Assembly (NCBI GenBank): GCA_944474755.1
Contig: OX104122.1
Span: forward strand, 13,278,641 to 13,342,640
DNA: 64,000 nucleotides
DNA from: Limnoperna fortunei
Lineage: Eukaryota > Mollusca > Bivalvia > Mytilida > Modiolidae
Direction: 5' to 3'
Part shown: in pieces, positions 47,150 through 58,524 of the stretch
Layout of the letters: every line of letters starts with the position of its first letter
Numbering within the stretch: the first letter of the stretch is position 1
Translations under genes and position numbers: made by a program
The notes under the pieces: model-generated
Seen by the model: the letters and a program-made list of their open reading frames with translations, nothing else
Database searches by the model: none
Told to the model about the DNA's origin: nothing

Positions 47150-48330
47150 AACAAATAAAATAAATGGAATGATTACACACTGCACTTCAGATTTCAAACA
47201 TATGAGAGATTTAGAATTTAAACAATACTAAAGTAAATCAGAGGGCTCATGTTTTGTAGAACACTTGGTTGAAATGCTATATATAACGTTGTTGATATTT
47301 ACTGTAACACACCTCACTTCTGGCAGGCTGTGCTCGACTCCTTCATCAATTGCCAAAATTTGCTAGGTTTTCTACCGATATTAATCAAGCATAAAATACT
47401 CAGTGCATATTCTAAATTTTAGCTTCAACATTGCACTAAACGCGCGCGAAATGTAAGTGTACTTCAAGGTAAAACTTTAACATGGTTACACAAATAAACT
47501 ACATGTAAAAAGCAGTACGTGTTACTAAGATTGCCCTCGTTATTAAAAACAAGGAAGTTTTGTCTGAAAAGAACCCTTGTAATTTGTCAAAATCATTCTT
47601 CTTAAACAATACTTATCTTATTGACGTAAGTACCTATAAATAAATAAAAATTGAATTGTTATCATGTAGGAATGTATATAGTGTTGACTATTTTTGGGAA
47701 ATGTGCCAGACAAGTATGTTCCTTAAGGCGCTTTGAAACAATTGTATATTTGTTAAAGATAATTTAAAATCATTGTAAAATGAAAATAACTTTTGTTGAA
47801 TCATATGTTCACCACCGGGAATAAGAACACAAATTTAATTGTAACGAATAAACAACAGTAGCTATTGTTTATAGATAAGTGAATTTAGAGGAGATTTCCT
47901 TAGCGCACGGACTAGCACTTCAGGTTTTAGTTGAAAAAAACAATGAAAAATGTCATAGCAAACAGGAAACCAAACATGAGAAAGTACAATTTCTTGGTAA
48001 AGATGATATAATCATTTATATAAAATATAGAACAAAGCAACAGTAACTATTGTTTATTCCTTACTGCAGTTAAGGGAGATTTTATTAAACACAGACCAGA
48101 ACGAACTAGAGTTTCGTTTAAATTTGAAAACAAACGGAGACATATGTAGTTATAAACAAGAAATTATAGTGAAAAAAATATTATTGTTATAGTTATAGTT
48201 ATAATTTTTAGTATGTAAGACCCGACTGATTTTATAATTTTTTTATATAATTATTTAACTACTAAAAACTACTTTTCTGTCAAGTTTAAGCTTATTTCCA
48301 ATACTAAGTTATACTAATACTCGTTGATAT
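47150..48330. repeat. Older diverged copy of the Z-Y region
   Basis: 47150-47640 corresponds to 42050-42780 (ACACACTGCAC, ATTTAGAATT, GCTATATATA, GGCTGTGCTCGACTCC, AAGGAAGTTTTGTCTGAAA). 47690-48190 corresponds to the start of block Y (TTGTTGAATCATA, TATTGTTTAT...GAGATTT, ACAGAAACTATTGTTTATTC-like). Divergence is large, and X is absent. It implies an earlier duplication before the recent one. Confidence 0.7.
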
Positions 48331-48639
48331 TTATAGCCTCCATAGAACAAAATATATTTTCTAAATCTACAGACAACCGCAAATAACATTAAAATATACC
48401 ACACCAAATCTTGACTGTACCATTGACTGATTTATTGTTTGCTTTACGTCCAGCTTTTGCAGCTGTATTTTGGACGAGATCAAGTTATGAACAATAAAAA
48501 ATGGGGAAATATGATGACAAATGGGCAGATTTTTTACGAATTCCACTGCACAAGTATGGAGCAATATGTAGGGCGGAACATTTGTCCTTTTCAGACAACT
48601 AGCCGACACTTATCGACATCTTCAAAACGGGTCTTCATT

Positions 48640-48800
48640 ACCAACACGTGTACCTCTACTTGGCAGCTCTGTGGATCGAGCACTGGAGGTTTGCTATATA
48701 AAGCGTTGATGATATTTACTCTTATGCACATTACGTCCGGAAGGCTGTAGTCGAATTCACACCTCAATTGCAAAAAATACTAGATTTTTAGCAGTTAACG
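48640..48800 (+). repeat. SINE central-domain-like fragment
   Basis: TATATAAAGCGTTGATGATATTTACTC and GGCTGTAGTCGAATTCACACC resemble the segment at 47280-47350 and, more distantly, the GGGTGTACTCGACTCxAATC part of the SINEs. Old fragment without ends. Confidence 0.4.
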
Positions 48801-49439
48801 TTCAACGTCGAACAGATAATAATCAAAAAATTAATATTGATTTAACCATTAACTTTTAAAAAGAGGAATACATATAGAACCATAATTTTTGGAATTTTTG
48901 CTTGACCTACCAGCGCATTACGCATGAGCCGATGCACAATATGATACCGGTGAAGTAGAATTTCGTGTTTCGTGTTCATCAAATTGTTGTAAATATTATA
49001 AATGTGTGTATATGTATATAGGATGATCCTTAGTATTACAGAACTCTGACTACATTTTTTATATAATTAAGAAATTAATAATTAGCCATTAAGATACAAA
49101 GATATAAATCATACAGATAGTTTTTTCTTAGGTAAGTTATAGTGTAATACCATTGTAATTCATACTCGGATGGATATTTTTTTAACACAGTTATCAAGCA
49201 CGAGTCTGCATTATGACAAGGGACTTTCAATACAACAGAAAGTGATAGTCACAACAAACGGAAGACAAAATGAACACATGTCTTACGTGTTTAAATTATG
49301 AACTGGTATTATGACATTATGTCGTGCGATAATTAATCAGGTTTCAAGTTGCGTAATCATCGGGCGTCTTTAAGCTGGTCAGACACAAAAAGAGTTTGCT
49401 CCGGGAATTCAACGTTTACCAGGGATCGATTTTACGCTT
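48801..49439. other. No gene seen
   Basis: AT-rich spacer; nothing supported. Confidence 0.35.
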
Positions 49440-50250
49440 TTAGTCTATGTTTTTCCAGACTGACGTTTTAGATGTGACGAATAACCACAACGGTCCAAGA
49501 TAGCTACATCCAAGTTTTCCACCTGCAAAATCGAACTGCTCCGGCGAAATCCACTGCTGCCAATATTCCGGTATTGAAGAGAACATCACAGACACCGCAA
49601 CATGCTATGAGGACAAATAATTCATCCACAAAGACCCAGTTTTGTCCAGAGTTGTAGATGAGAACGTGTTCACCTGTGCAACATATTAAGTGTTTGGACT
49701 CTAAGACACCTCCGTCGTTCGTGGTTTAGTGATGAGTCACTGTTTAAATTAAAGAGACGTGGTGGAAAGGTGTGTAATGGCATACAAGTAAGTGCAGGAT
49801 GTAGGTACGTGTACATTCAGTGGTGGGAGCGTCATCGTATGGGTCAATATTTTATAATTGCACGACAAATTTGGCCAACATCAATGAATTTTTTACGGCT
49901 GAACGTTTTCGAGAGAATATTACTACACTTGCTTTCTGTTATTAACCGACAGAGGGAGTTATGTAAGCATGACGATGATATTCGGCCACATGCAGCACTT
50001 GTAACCTCTGATTGTCTTCCCAATAGTAATTTCAATGTGTTATCTTGGCCCTCAAAGTCTCCAGAATCCAACTGAACATCTACTTGACAAACGTTTGCGC
50101 TTGTGAACTCATCGAAACTCTAATGACTAGTAACATAACCAAGTGCGTTACAATATGAGTTAGAAAGAATTCCAGAGAACAAAAATATCATTGAGTCCAA
50201 GCCGGGGTATGGAGGACTATGAAAGCTGCAGGTGACGTCATTCTAGGTAC
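49440..50250 (+). pseudogene. Tc1-like DNA transposase, decayed
   Basis: Several frames on the + strand carry Tc1/mariner transposase blocks in order: NRTAPAKSTAANIPVLKRTS (about 49520-49590), RRSWFSDESLFKLKRRGGK (about 49710-49770, holding the first Asp of the DDE triad), FSGGSVIVWV (about 49815), and IRPHAALVTSDCLPNSNFNV with LSWPSKSPESN (about 49985-50075), the region before the third acid. Stops and frameshifts are many. Terminal inverted repeats were not found. It is a dead element. Confidence 0.78.
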
Positions 50251-50539
50251 TAACCTGTGTAAAACCGGAAACAACAGACTCATTAGTGAATGGACATTTT
50301 TTATATAAACTCGGGCAACATACACTTTATAACATTTTTGTGGTAAATTTGGTGTCGATACTATGAAGTAATTATGGGAAACATTTCTTAGAAGTATACG
50401 AACTAAATCTTTTAAAAAAAATAGCATGATGAATTTCTTTATGTTTGCAGATTGTACATGTGAACGATGCTTAACGTCACTCTGTCAGACACCAAAATGT
50501 ATATTACATGTTAGTAAATAAACTAGTGAACTAATTGAA

Positions 50540-51215
50540 GTAAAACGTATTGGCAATCTTGTGTGGGTTTCAAATTGCCGCCACCGCAGGACTTTGCTTT
50601 ACAAAGGCCTGTATGGAAAGCGAGTTGAAGGCGTCTCTCTGATACTGGTAAACCAACTGAAACAAAACTGATCAATGTTTTTATTGGATGGTCCTCTATG
50701 AAGTTTACGGGTTTTTTGCAAGTCCAACATTCCAAATGGCTGCCAGCAGAGGACTTGTTTAACATAAGACCCTGTCGGAAAAATGTTACAATGCCTTCTG
50801 AAAAACAGTTTAGCATAAGCAACATTGTATGTGCAGGCTTATTAAATGGTTCTCGATGTTTTTTATCCTGATTGGAAATTCAAACTGGTTGCCATTGCAT
50901 GAGTTTAAGTTTAAAAGGCTTCCTTTCTGAAAAGCGGTTAACACTTTGAAATTGAACTTATCCAGAATATTCTTTCAATGATCCTCTTTAAAGTTTGTGT
51001 CTTTTTAGCCACTCAAAATTTGAAACGGACGCCGTTGTGGGACTGAACATATAGGAAAATATTCAAATATCTTCTCCAAAAACCGCAAAGCTTATTACAG
51101 CCATATACAAAGTTTACGTTTTTATTACGATAGAACTATAAAATTCAAGATGGCTGCCATCATAGTTTATCATAGGACCGTATGGGAAATTTTTCTGAAA
51201 CCGGTTAACAAATTT
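50540..51215. repeat. Degenerate tandem repeat, unit about 190-200 bp
   Basis: Related blocks recur at about 200-bp spacing: GGTCCTCTATGAAGTTTACG, GGTTCTCGATGTTTTTTATC, GATCCTCTTTAAAGTTTGTG and the interspersed AAATGGCTGCCAGCAG, GGTTGCCATTGCA, GACGCCGTTGTGG, AAGATGGCTGCCATCA. Phases are kept but sequence identity is low, so the array is old. The frames inside are not genes. Confidence 0.6.
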
Positions 51216-51589
51216 AAACAAAACTTATGAGCTATAAGTTCTCCGCCTTTATCCCTCAATTAAGACCTAGGAGGCAAGATAGAGCTAAAACATTCCGGAA
51301 AGTGGCAATAAACTCCATTCAAAATAATGGAATCGACACTCCAGACTTAGAGATGCAGTCAGTGGCTGCTCTTTTAGGAAAATCGGAAAAGGTAATACAA
51401 GTTTATAGTTGCCAGTCGTGACAAAGCTTTGTCATCAATGATAATCCAAAAATATGTTGTTTATAGACATATACTATATATACTATTGACTTACTGCTTG
51501 TTTTTGTACTCCTTTGAGTTCTCAATGGTCTATTTAAGAAAATAGAAGTCGTGGACCCAGATTTTATTTCTCCTAAATTACAGTCTGAG

Positions 51590-51760
51590 TCAAAGCCTTT
51601 TCCTTTTCCATAAGAACTGACATTACCCACTTCTTACTTATTCAGAGCATTTGAGTGCACCCATGGTTTTGGGGTTTAGACTTCTGAATTGTCACTGTGC
51701 TGTGGTTTTCGACACTGGTTGATCGTTCAGTTTTTTCTGTTCAGACTAATTACCTTTGAT
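51590..51760 (+). repeat. Shared PLE 3' module, copy d (diverged)
   Basis: CTTCTTACTTATTCAGAGCA, TTTGAGTGCACCCATGG and AATTGTCACTGTGCTGTGG follow the order of the module at 2326-2560. No RT relic lies next to it. Confidence 0.55.
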
Positions 51761-52137
51761 CAAGCATTACAACAAATTGGTCACTTTTTGGTTGCATAAA
51801 ATAGAATGTCCGGCAATTATATAATCTCTCTAAAATATACTAATTAAAAGACTTAACTAATTATGTACAAATAACGATGCAAACTAACAGCACTAATTTG
51901 AATTTATTAGTGGAGTCATAAGTTAATTTGCAAAAAGGAAGATAGCACATTTGAAACTAAATATTATTTTGTTAACATAAATGCACTTAACAGGTCGCAA
52001 GAACGAAATAATTTTACATATGTTTAGGTGTTGTTGACATGATTTTCAAACGAAAAGATTAGGCAGAAGATGGTTGGACGGTAAATTAAGTAAACATATT
52101 AATAAATGTATGGCTAGCGCTGGTTTTTTGGCCCATC

Positions 52138-52431
52138 CATCAATTCTTGAAGGGGCCTCGGTGGCCGAGTGGTCAAGGTAGTTCGTCTACTATTGATCAC
52201 GTGGTCTGTCAACACGGAGATTGCGGGTTCGATTCTCACTGCAGGCAGGGTGTACTCGACTCTAATCTTAATTGACAAGGTTTGCCAGTTTTCCTACCGC
52301 AGGTCGGGGGTTTTCTCCGGGTACTCCGGCTTCCTCCCCCAATAAAAACTGGACGCCATGATATAGCTGAAAAATTGCTGAAAGTGGCGTTAAACACCAT
52401 CAAACAAAAACAAACAACATCAATTCTTGAA
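52138..52431 (+). mobile_element. tRNA-derived SINE with 14-bp target-site duplication
   Basis: The element (52152-52417, 266 bp) is flanked by CATCAATTCTTGAA at 52138-52151 and 52418-52431. Its head (A box TGGCCGAGTGG, B box GGGTTCGATTC), body (GGTCGGGGGTTTTCTCCGGG) and tail (GTGGCGTTAAACACCATC, CAAA-rich) match the copy at 11559. The perfect flanks suggest recent activity. Confidence 0.93.
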
Positions 52432-53726
52432 AGATAAATGTATGCAATTTTCAACCTCATTCTTTTGGTAAAATATTTGTCCGACAAAATGCTATAATTA
52501 TTGTCATAGAAAACAAATCAAACATACCACGGAGTTTTCATGAAACGATAGTCAAGGATAGACCAGACTATAGGTAAACAACAAATGAAACTGCAATACA
52601 ACATAAAAATATAAAATTAGTAACAAGAACCCCACTTAAAACTGTGGCGAGGTTATCTGCTCCGGAAGTGTTAGAAGTGGAAACCGTCGTATGACTCAGG
52701 TTAAAATCCGGTAATTGGTCATATCTTAGGGTAGTCATAAGATGGTAAGAAGGAGCGAAAGTGATTACGAAACCTGAACAAACCAATGGCTATTAGCGAC
52801 ACATATATTCCGTAACGGTGAACTAAGTCAAGCTGGCAACCGAAAATATTTTTAGTATTCAATCTTGCTAGTGTGACGCCTGGTTAAATGACTTTTCTCT
52901 CAGCAGATACCCTCTATCAAGGAAATCTGGATGAGAAATACATGCTCTTGAGTACGTGGTAAATTGGGAGATGTTTACTCCATATGCAGGTCCTGCTGAA
53001 ATATTACCACACAATGGAAAAAATTCACAAAAAGACAATTAAAATCATCACTTGTGTCGTAAATTTAGTTTCTCAACCAAAATTCATTGTCGATTTCTAT
53101 ATGTAAGGTGAAGATATGTGGCCAATAAGTAAATGTTTTGCCCATGTTATTTGTTAAGCATGACAGAATGCTACAAAATTGCAAATATTAAACAAAATAA
53201 AAATGCAATTTTGAGTTAGCGTAATAATCGTTAAACACTTTTATCAATTTTCCTCAAGGGAAGTGTTAAAGTTTCAATAAAATTTAAAATCAATGATGTC
53301 ATTTTCTTGAACACTACGATTTCTATGTGGTTTTTTCCATACAGCATTTTATGAGGTGATTTGGAAAAGAAATTGACGTTGAGATATGTAAGGTTCTATG
53401 TTTTCTTTTAAATATTAGTCATGTCTTACCGAATTTTGTATATCAAATTTGGGGAAAAATGAATAAACATAGAATATATATATATTAATTCTAGACAGTT
53501 TTCGGAATTAAGTTGTCCCGTCCAACAATTAATAACTTGTTTTCTTGCATTGATGGAAATATTCGTGTAAAACCTTAATTAGAGAGCAGAATTTAATAGA
53601 AATAACATCTATTTTAAGATATGTATTTCAAGTAAAAAAACAGTCTGTGACACACATAGTTTTATTACATTTGCAGACAGCAATTTGATGTAAACGGCAC
53701 AAATATAAACAACGCAATTAATTCCT
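52432..53726. other. No gene seen; 3' flank of cGLR pseudogene 2
   Basis: No supported coding frame. The last 90 bp (from about 53640: GTGACACACATAGTTTTATTAC) are homologous to the 3' flank of gene B at about 59735-59825. Confidence 0.4.
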
Positions 53727-54835
53727 CTTAAAACGTGAGTTCATCATTCTGTCCATCTGCTACAGTTGTCTTTAAAGAGGGATCGCATTGACTGGCATTC
53801 TTGAAAGCACGTATAGCCAAATATCTCAGTGCGACTATCTGTAAAGCTACTTCAAGTAGGATGAAGCCGAGTCCTCTTTGATATGAATCAACGAAGTAAT
53901 ATTTGCCAATCATAAACTGTATATTTCTGACTGATTAGTAGCACTGGTGTTTGTCGTTAAGATGATAATGACAAAGAAACAAATAAAATGAGCAAATACA
54001 TCTGGCTGAAAAACTATGTTTGATTCAGTGCCAATTCGTCTGGTATCAATGGAGAGCCACAACATAAGCATATTATGATCATGATTACAAGATTTATAAC
54101 ATTCCTTGGAAGCTGTGAATTTGGTCAAGGTGTGTCGTAGTTGTGATAGAGATAGACTATAGTAATTTTGCACTTTCATCATTGTATAACACAGTATATG
54201 AAGATCATTCCTGACATGTTTTGTTTTGAAGAAAAATGTCGCAAGCCGAATCTAACCACATACAGCATCATTGTGGATTTTCTGTAAAAGGTACGTAGTT
54301 GAGAGTGAATACATTTGTTTATGAGTGACTTTTGATAGTTTGATCCTACGAATGTCCCACATGAAAAACATGAAGCTAATGAAGTTGAAATAAGTTTTAA
54401 TTGTGAGTTTTTCAATTCTGATAAACCTTGGAATGCATTTGAATGGATGATGATTTTTTTAATTGCCCAGAGAAAAGCACACACCGCTAACCGAAACATA
54501 ATAATGTGCATAAATGTCCCAGTAGCAATTATTGCGACTGCTTTTCTAATTTATTCTCAAACATGTTATTGATTGGAATGAAGTAATGAGGACACATTGA
54601 TTATTCTACATAGTACAACAACCTTCTAAAACATCTCATGAAACATCGTGCGAGACTTTCTGGTTTCCATTCTGTCATTGGTATTTCCTCTGACACACAG
54701 AATATAATTGTTTTGATAAAATTGGAACAAAGTAGCTTTTTACATTTGATAGTATTGTTGATTAAGTCTTTAAGTTATATATTAAAGCTTAACACATTAA
54801 TTGTGTATAAAAATAGTATTATACTTAAATATTAA
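53727..54835 (-). pseudogene. cGLR pseudogene 2 (paralogue of gene B), catalytic half deleted
   Basis: On the minus strand 54830-54540 corresponds to the part of gene B from about residue 250 (around LLKDIINSN) to MCPHYFIPLNNMFE. 54511-53740 follows the C-terminal helical region (IIHSNAFQGLSELKNSQLKL, VFAHFICFFVIIIL). Frameshifts and stops are common. The nucleotidyltransferase core, intron and exon 1 are missing: sequence next to 54835 matches gene B at about 61060 on one side and about 62773 on the other, so about 1.7 kb was deleted. It is dead. Confidence 0.82.
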
Positions 54836-55815
54836 ATGTTATCGACATAACCAGTGTGACAGCGAAAATTAGTAATGGACCAAATAAACATATATGTATG
54901 AGAATGGCATGCTGTTGTTGTAATAACTGTTTAAATTTAAAGATGCCGAAAGGACAGGACCGAATATAAAATTATATATCACTAGATTTTCAAGAAAATG
55001 CAGAAACAACGCGTTAGAAGAACAAATTGTTTTTTTTTTTCGTTTGTGATATAAAGACAGCTATAACGATTGTTTAGTTTTCTCATGGTTTCGGTTGTTA
55101 TTGGGAGTAGAAATATGGAGTATAGAGTAAAACCACTGACCTTCGGCAGGACAACTTTTGGATTAAAAAGGTTAAAATAATCGGACTTGAATTAATAAAA
55201 ATAATGATATCAATATAATAAAAAAAATTAAGGAATCGAAAATGGGTAGATAGGTTAAGGGGAGGGCATTGTCCTTGGAAATTATAAGGCCAAATTCAAC
55301 TACAACCTATGGTATTATATACAGAGTGACTTAACTTTTCGTTTACTATATCCTCATTATATGTTTTTAATGATGCACAAGTTAGTGTGCGTCGATAAAC
55401 TATTTCATTACACCAAATTAAAAACAAATCAAACGTCCGACGAAAGTGGGAGGTCTGTGACATGATAACATAAAACTTCATGTCGATTAAGTTTAGTTTT
55501 GAGTGAAAGACTGACATAAATAACTAAATGAGGTCGAAGTCAATATATTGATTTCAGAGGTTACGTGAAATTACAAAAAAAATCTAATAATAAAACAAAC
55601 AAACAAACAAACAAAAACAATATCTTAATTGAAGCTTCATATGTTAGATATCAGTTGCCAAACTCAATGGATTGAAATAATAGTTGAACCGTCAAAACAA
55701 ACAAACAACTTTCTCCTTATTATTATAATTTTTTTTTATTTCACTGATAATGATCTTGAACATCTTGTCATGTTTAGGTCCCAGCAAACAGTTTTTCATT
55801 TTTTACTTAAATAAG
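54836..55815. repeat. Duplicated upstream flank of gene B
   Basis: GACATAACCAG, AAATAAACATATATGTATGAG, GATGCCGAAA and AATGCAGAAACAACGCGTTAGA (54845-55020) match 62777-62970. 55500-55700 (GAAAGACTGACATAAATA, TCAATGGATTGAAATAATA) matches 63770-63935. The duplicated unit therefore includes at least 1 kb upstream of the gene. Confidence 0.8.
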
Positions 55816-56339
55816 AAACAAAATTTGAATGAACACCGAAATAATCAAATAATCGATATAAGTTATAAGACACTCATAACTTACCTATTAATAATCAGTT
55901 AGGCATATATGTGTTATATACTTATTTAACTGTTAATATTCATTTACGGCATTTACTTTCAAAAATGAACTTCTAACGTCTTTGATATTTAAAAACAAAT
56001 TCGCAGTAGCACAACAACAAACACTTCGGAATTTTTTAATCTTCTGAAGGGTTCCGGGAATATCGTTTTTAACGTTGTACATGTAAACACGAAACATATA
56101 ATAATGAATATATCATATTGTATTGTTGGGGAGTACTTTATTAATAATATCATAACTGTAAAGAACTTAATATACAACAAGCTGTAAAATATTTTGATAT
56201 GTAATTCCTTGAATAGACATAATAATCACAACATTTCACTCATGTATGTTTGTGTCATTTCTTTTCTTTCTTCCACCGATTTTATCTGATGCATATCGAC
56301 AACATTCTCAATTTCCTTAGTTTTTGAACCATGTATTGA

Positions 56340-56575
56340 TTCATTACTATTTATAACAGGCATGTTAACCCTGATGATGCAAGTTCTAGCCTTACTGCGG
56401 GCATGGTGTATTTAACTACAACCTTAATTGACAAGGCTTGCCTATTTTTCTGCCGATGGTCGAGGCTTCCACCGGATTCTATGGCTTCCTCCGTAGCAAA
56501 AACTAGACGCCACCTTATAGATGAAATATTGTTGAAAGCAGAGTAAAACCCCATTTAAACAAACACACAAATCAA
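56340..56575 (+). repeat. tRNA-derived SINE, old copy
   Basis: GCAAGTTCTAGCCTTACTGC, GGCATGGTGTATTTAACTAC, AATTGACAAGGCTTGCC, ATGGCTTCCTCC and CTAGACGCC follow the same order as the intact SINEs, heavily substituted. No flanking duplication found. Confidence 0.7.
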
Positions 56576-57762
56576 TTGGACGATCCTCGGCTATTTTTGC
56601 CTACTCAATCTTTGGAAGAAGCTCGTCACAAAATACATTAAATATGGAAATTTTTGTACTATGAAGTGTTTTCAAAAGATCGGTGAAATATTTTAGGTTA
56701 GAAGGACGAACATGTATACAATAATTATAATAAAGCATCATAAATTTATCATATTTTATTTGTTGTAGAAGGGAGCATCTTAATTATCGACGAGTAAGCA
56801 AAATAATATTAAGAAGAAATCGTTAATCACCATGAACTAGTTAAGGTTTCCATAGCAGGACTAGACAATAATAACATGCTGAGGGATTATTTTTGAGTCC
56901 GTTTTGATTTACCACAAGAGACCTACGGAGAAAACAGTCACACATTAGGACAAAACTATAACATACTTGTCAAAAAAAATTATTACATTATCGTATATAC
57001 CTCGTGGTTAATGTGTTTTAACAGAGCCGTTTCTTCGATTAAACTTTCAATATCTAAATATACATATATAATTTAATTTGGTTTTGTTTGTTAGAATGTG
57101 GTTTGACGCCACTTTCAGCAACCTTTACGTTATTTTATAGCATTCTGCTGTTATTTAGAAAAAAGCTAGAGAATGGAACAAAATACCCGTTTTCCACAGG
57201 AAAAGGTGGAATTAGGGTTGGACTCCATCAAACAATGTCTATTTAAGGCTTGAATTGCAACCTCTCTGTTGGCAGGAACGTGATTAATTGCACCCAAAAG
57301 AACGACACAACATTTAACATAGGTTCGAAAGCATACTAAATGGCTGCATCTCACCGGTATTAAGATCCTTTTTCACAAACAACCAATTATTTTTCTTTTT
57401 AGATTATTGTATTGAAAGCTATTTTTGTGCTATATACCATTAGTTCGGACCAAAATTTGTTTACATATTAGCATATTATATTATTTCAGGCAATCAATTG
57501 GTCTCATAAACGTTATAGTCGACCAATATGTTTTGATTCAGGTGATCCGGGTTCCTTTAAACTTATTTCTGGGCATCTGAAATTAAATATCAGTTTGCAT
57601 CACAACAATTATGACATAATTATTTGTGAGAACAGTGAACCCCCATGCACGTAAATTATATGTACATCGTGTCCGTTTTAGTTATTTGGCCTGCAAACAC
57701 TAAATGGTTTAGTTTAGTTTATTAACAAACTTGGTGGCATTACATGTACCCACTTAAGATTT
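56576..57762. other. No gene seen; SINE tail fragment
   Basis: TTGACGCCACTTTCAGCAACC at about 57100-57120 is the reverse complement of a SINE 3' tail. Nothing else is supported. Confidence 0.35.
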
Positions 57763-57957
57763 TTAATCTGAGAAAGACTTTGCCTTTAAAGCTCGCGAAG
57801 ATGCGAAAAACCTGCGGATATCTCCAAGAGATGTGATGATCAGTATTTGAAACCGAGTTTCATCAAGGCTCAAGAAACATTTTAAGTCCAACTTTTTATT
57901 TTCGAAAGCCGCGATAATTTCTTTGGGCATTTTCATGTCCACCAAAATTTCTTTCAT
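57763..57957 (-). CDS. Possible SAM-domain-like short frame
   Basis: A 64-codon minus-strand frame (MKEILVDMKMPKEIIAAF..., then DLKCFLSLDETRFQILI and SLGDIRRFF) resembles a sterile alpha motif: helix with MPKEII, then LDLxxFLSLDE and LI-SLGDI. The family normally spans 60-70 residues, so this could be a whole domain. There is no adjoining domain, promoter or clear splice context. It may be an exon of a longer gene, a relic, or chance. Recognition is by eye only. Confidence 0.35.
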   Translation of the reverse strand: MKEILVDMKMPKEIIAAFENKKLDLKCFLSLDETRFQILIITSLGDIRRFFASSRALKAKSFSD

Positions 57958-58180
57958 TTTTTACGCCATTTCGCGGTATTCTCTAAGGATGTGTTAGAAT
58001 GGGGTTAAACAAAAGAAATATGCTAGACAGACCCGTTCGGAATCGTTTGATATTTTGCAAGTCAAATGCAAGTCAAAAGCTCAACGAAAATGAGATGACT
58101 CGACGCATTTATTTCCGGCATGTAAAATGATTTTATGCATAAATAACGTTATAAAGCTGGATATATTTAAAAAAAAATAC
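57958..58180. other. No gene seen
   Basis: Short AT-rich spacer. Confidence 0.3.
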
Positions 58181-58390
58181 TATAATGCACATCTGTGAAA
58201 TATTATTCCTTTAATATAATATGATTACCTCATGTTTACTGAATTCAATTTTGGGTTAGTTATTGGCCCTAGACCTGCTGTATTGGCCTAAGGCGAAGCC
58301 GAACTAGGTCAATATAAAAATGATCAAGTAATGATATTATATTTAATGAATGATATTTCTCAGATGTGCAGTATATAATTCTATGAAATA
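58181..58390. repeat. Foldback (imperfect inverted repeat)
   Basis: The left arm (TGCACATCTGTGAAATATTA, then TTTAATATAATATGATTACC) is mirrored by the right arm (TAATGATATTATATTTAATG, then GATATTTCTCAGATGTGCA). The centre is GGCCTAAGGCGAAGCCG. Arms agree at about 80%. A MITE-like element without a visible ORF. Confidence 0.65.
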
Positions 58391-58524
58391 ATTTTTAACC
58401 AAAGGCAATACTGTAAGTGATTACTCCAATGCGGAATACCCACTCCAGTACCGATTTTGGTTGTTCCGTCTTGGTCTCGTTCTACAAATTATATGACGTT
58501 TGTGACGTTTGAAATGTTATTTAA

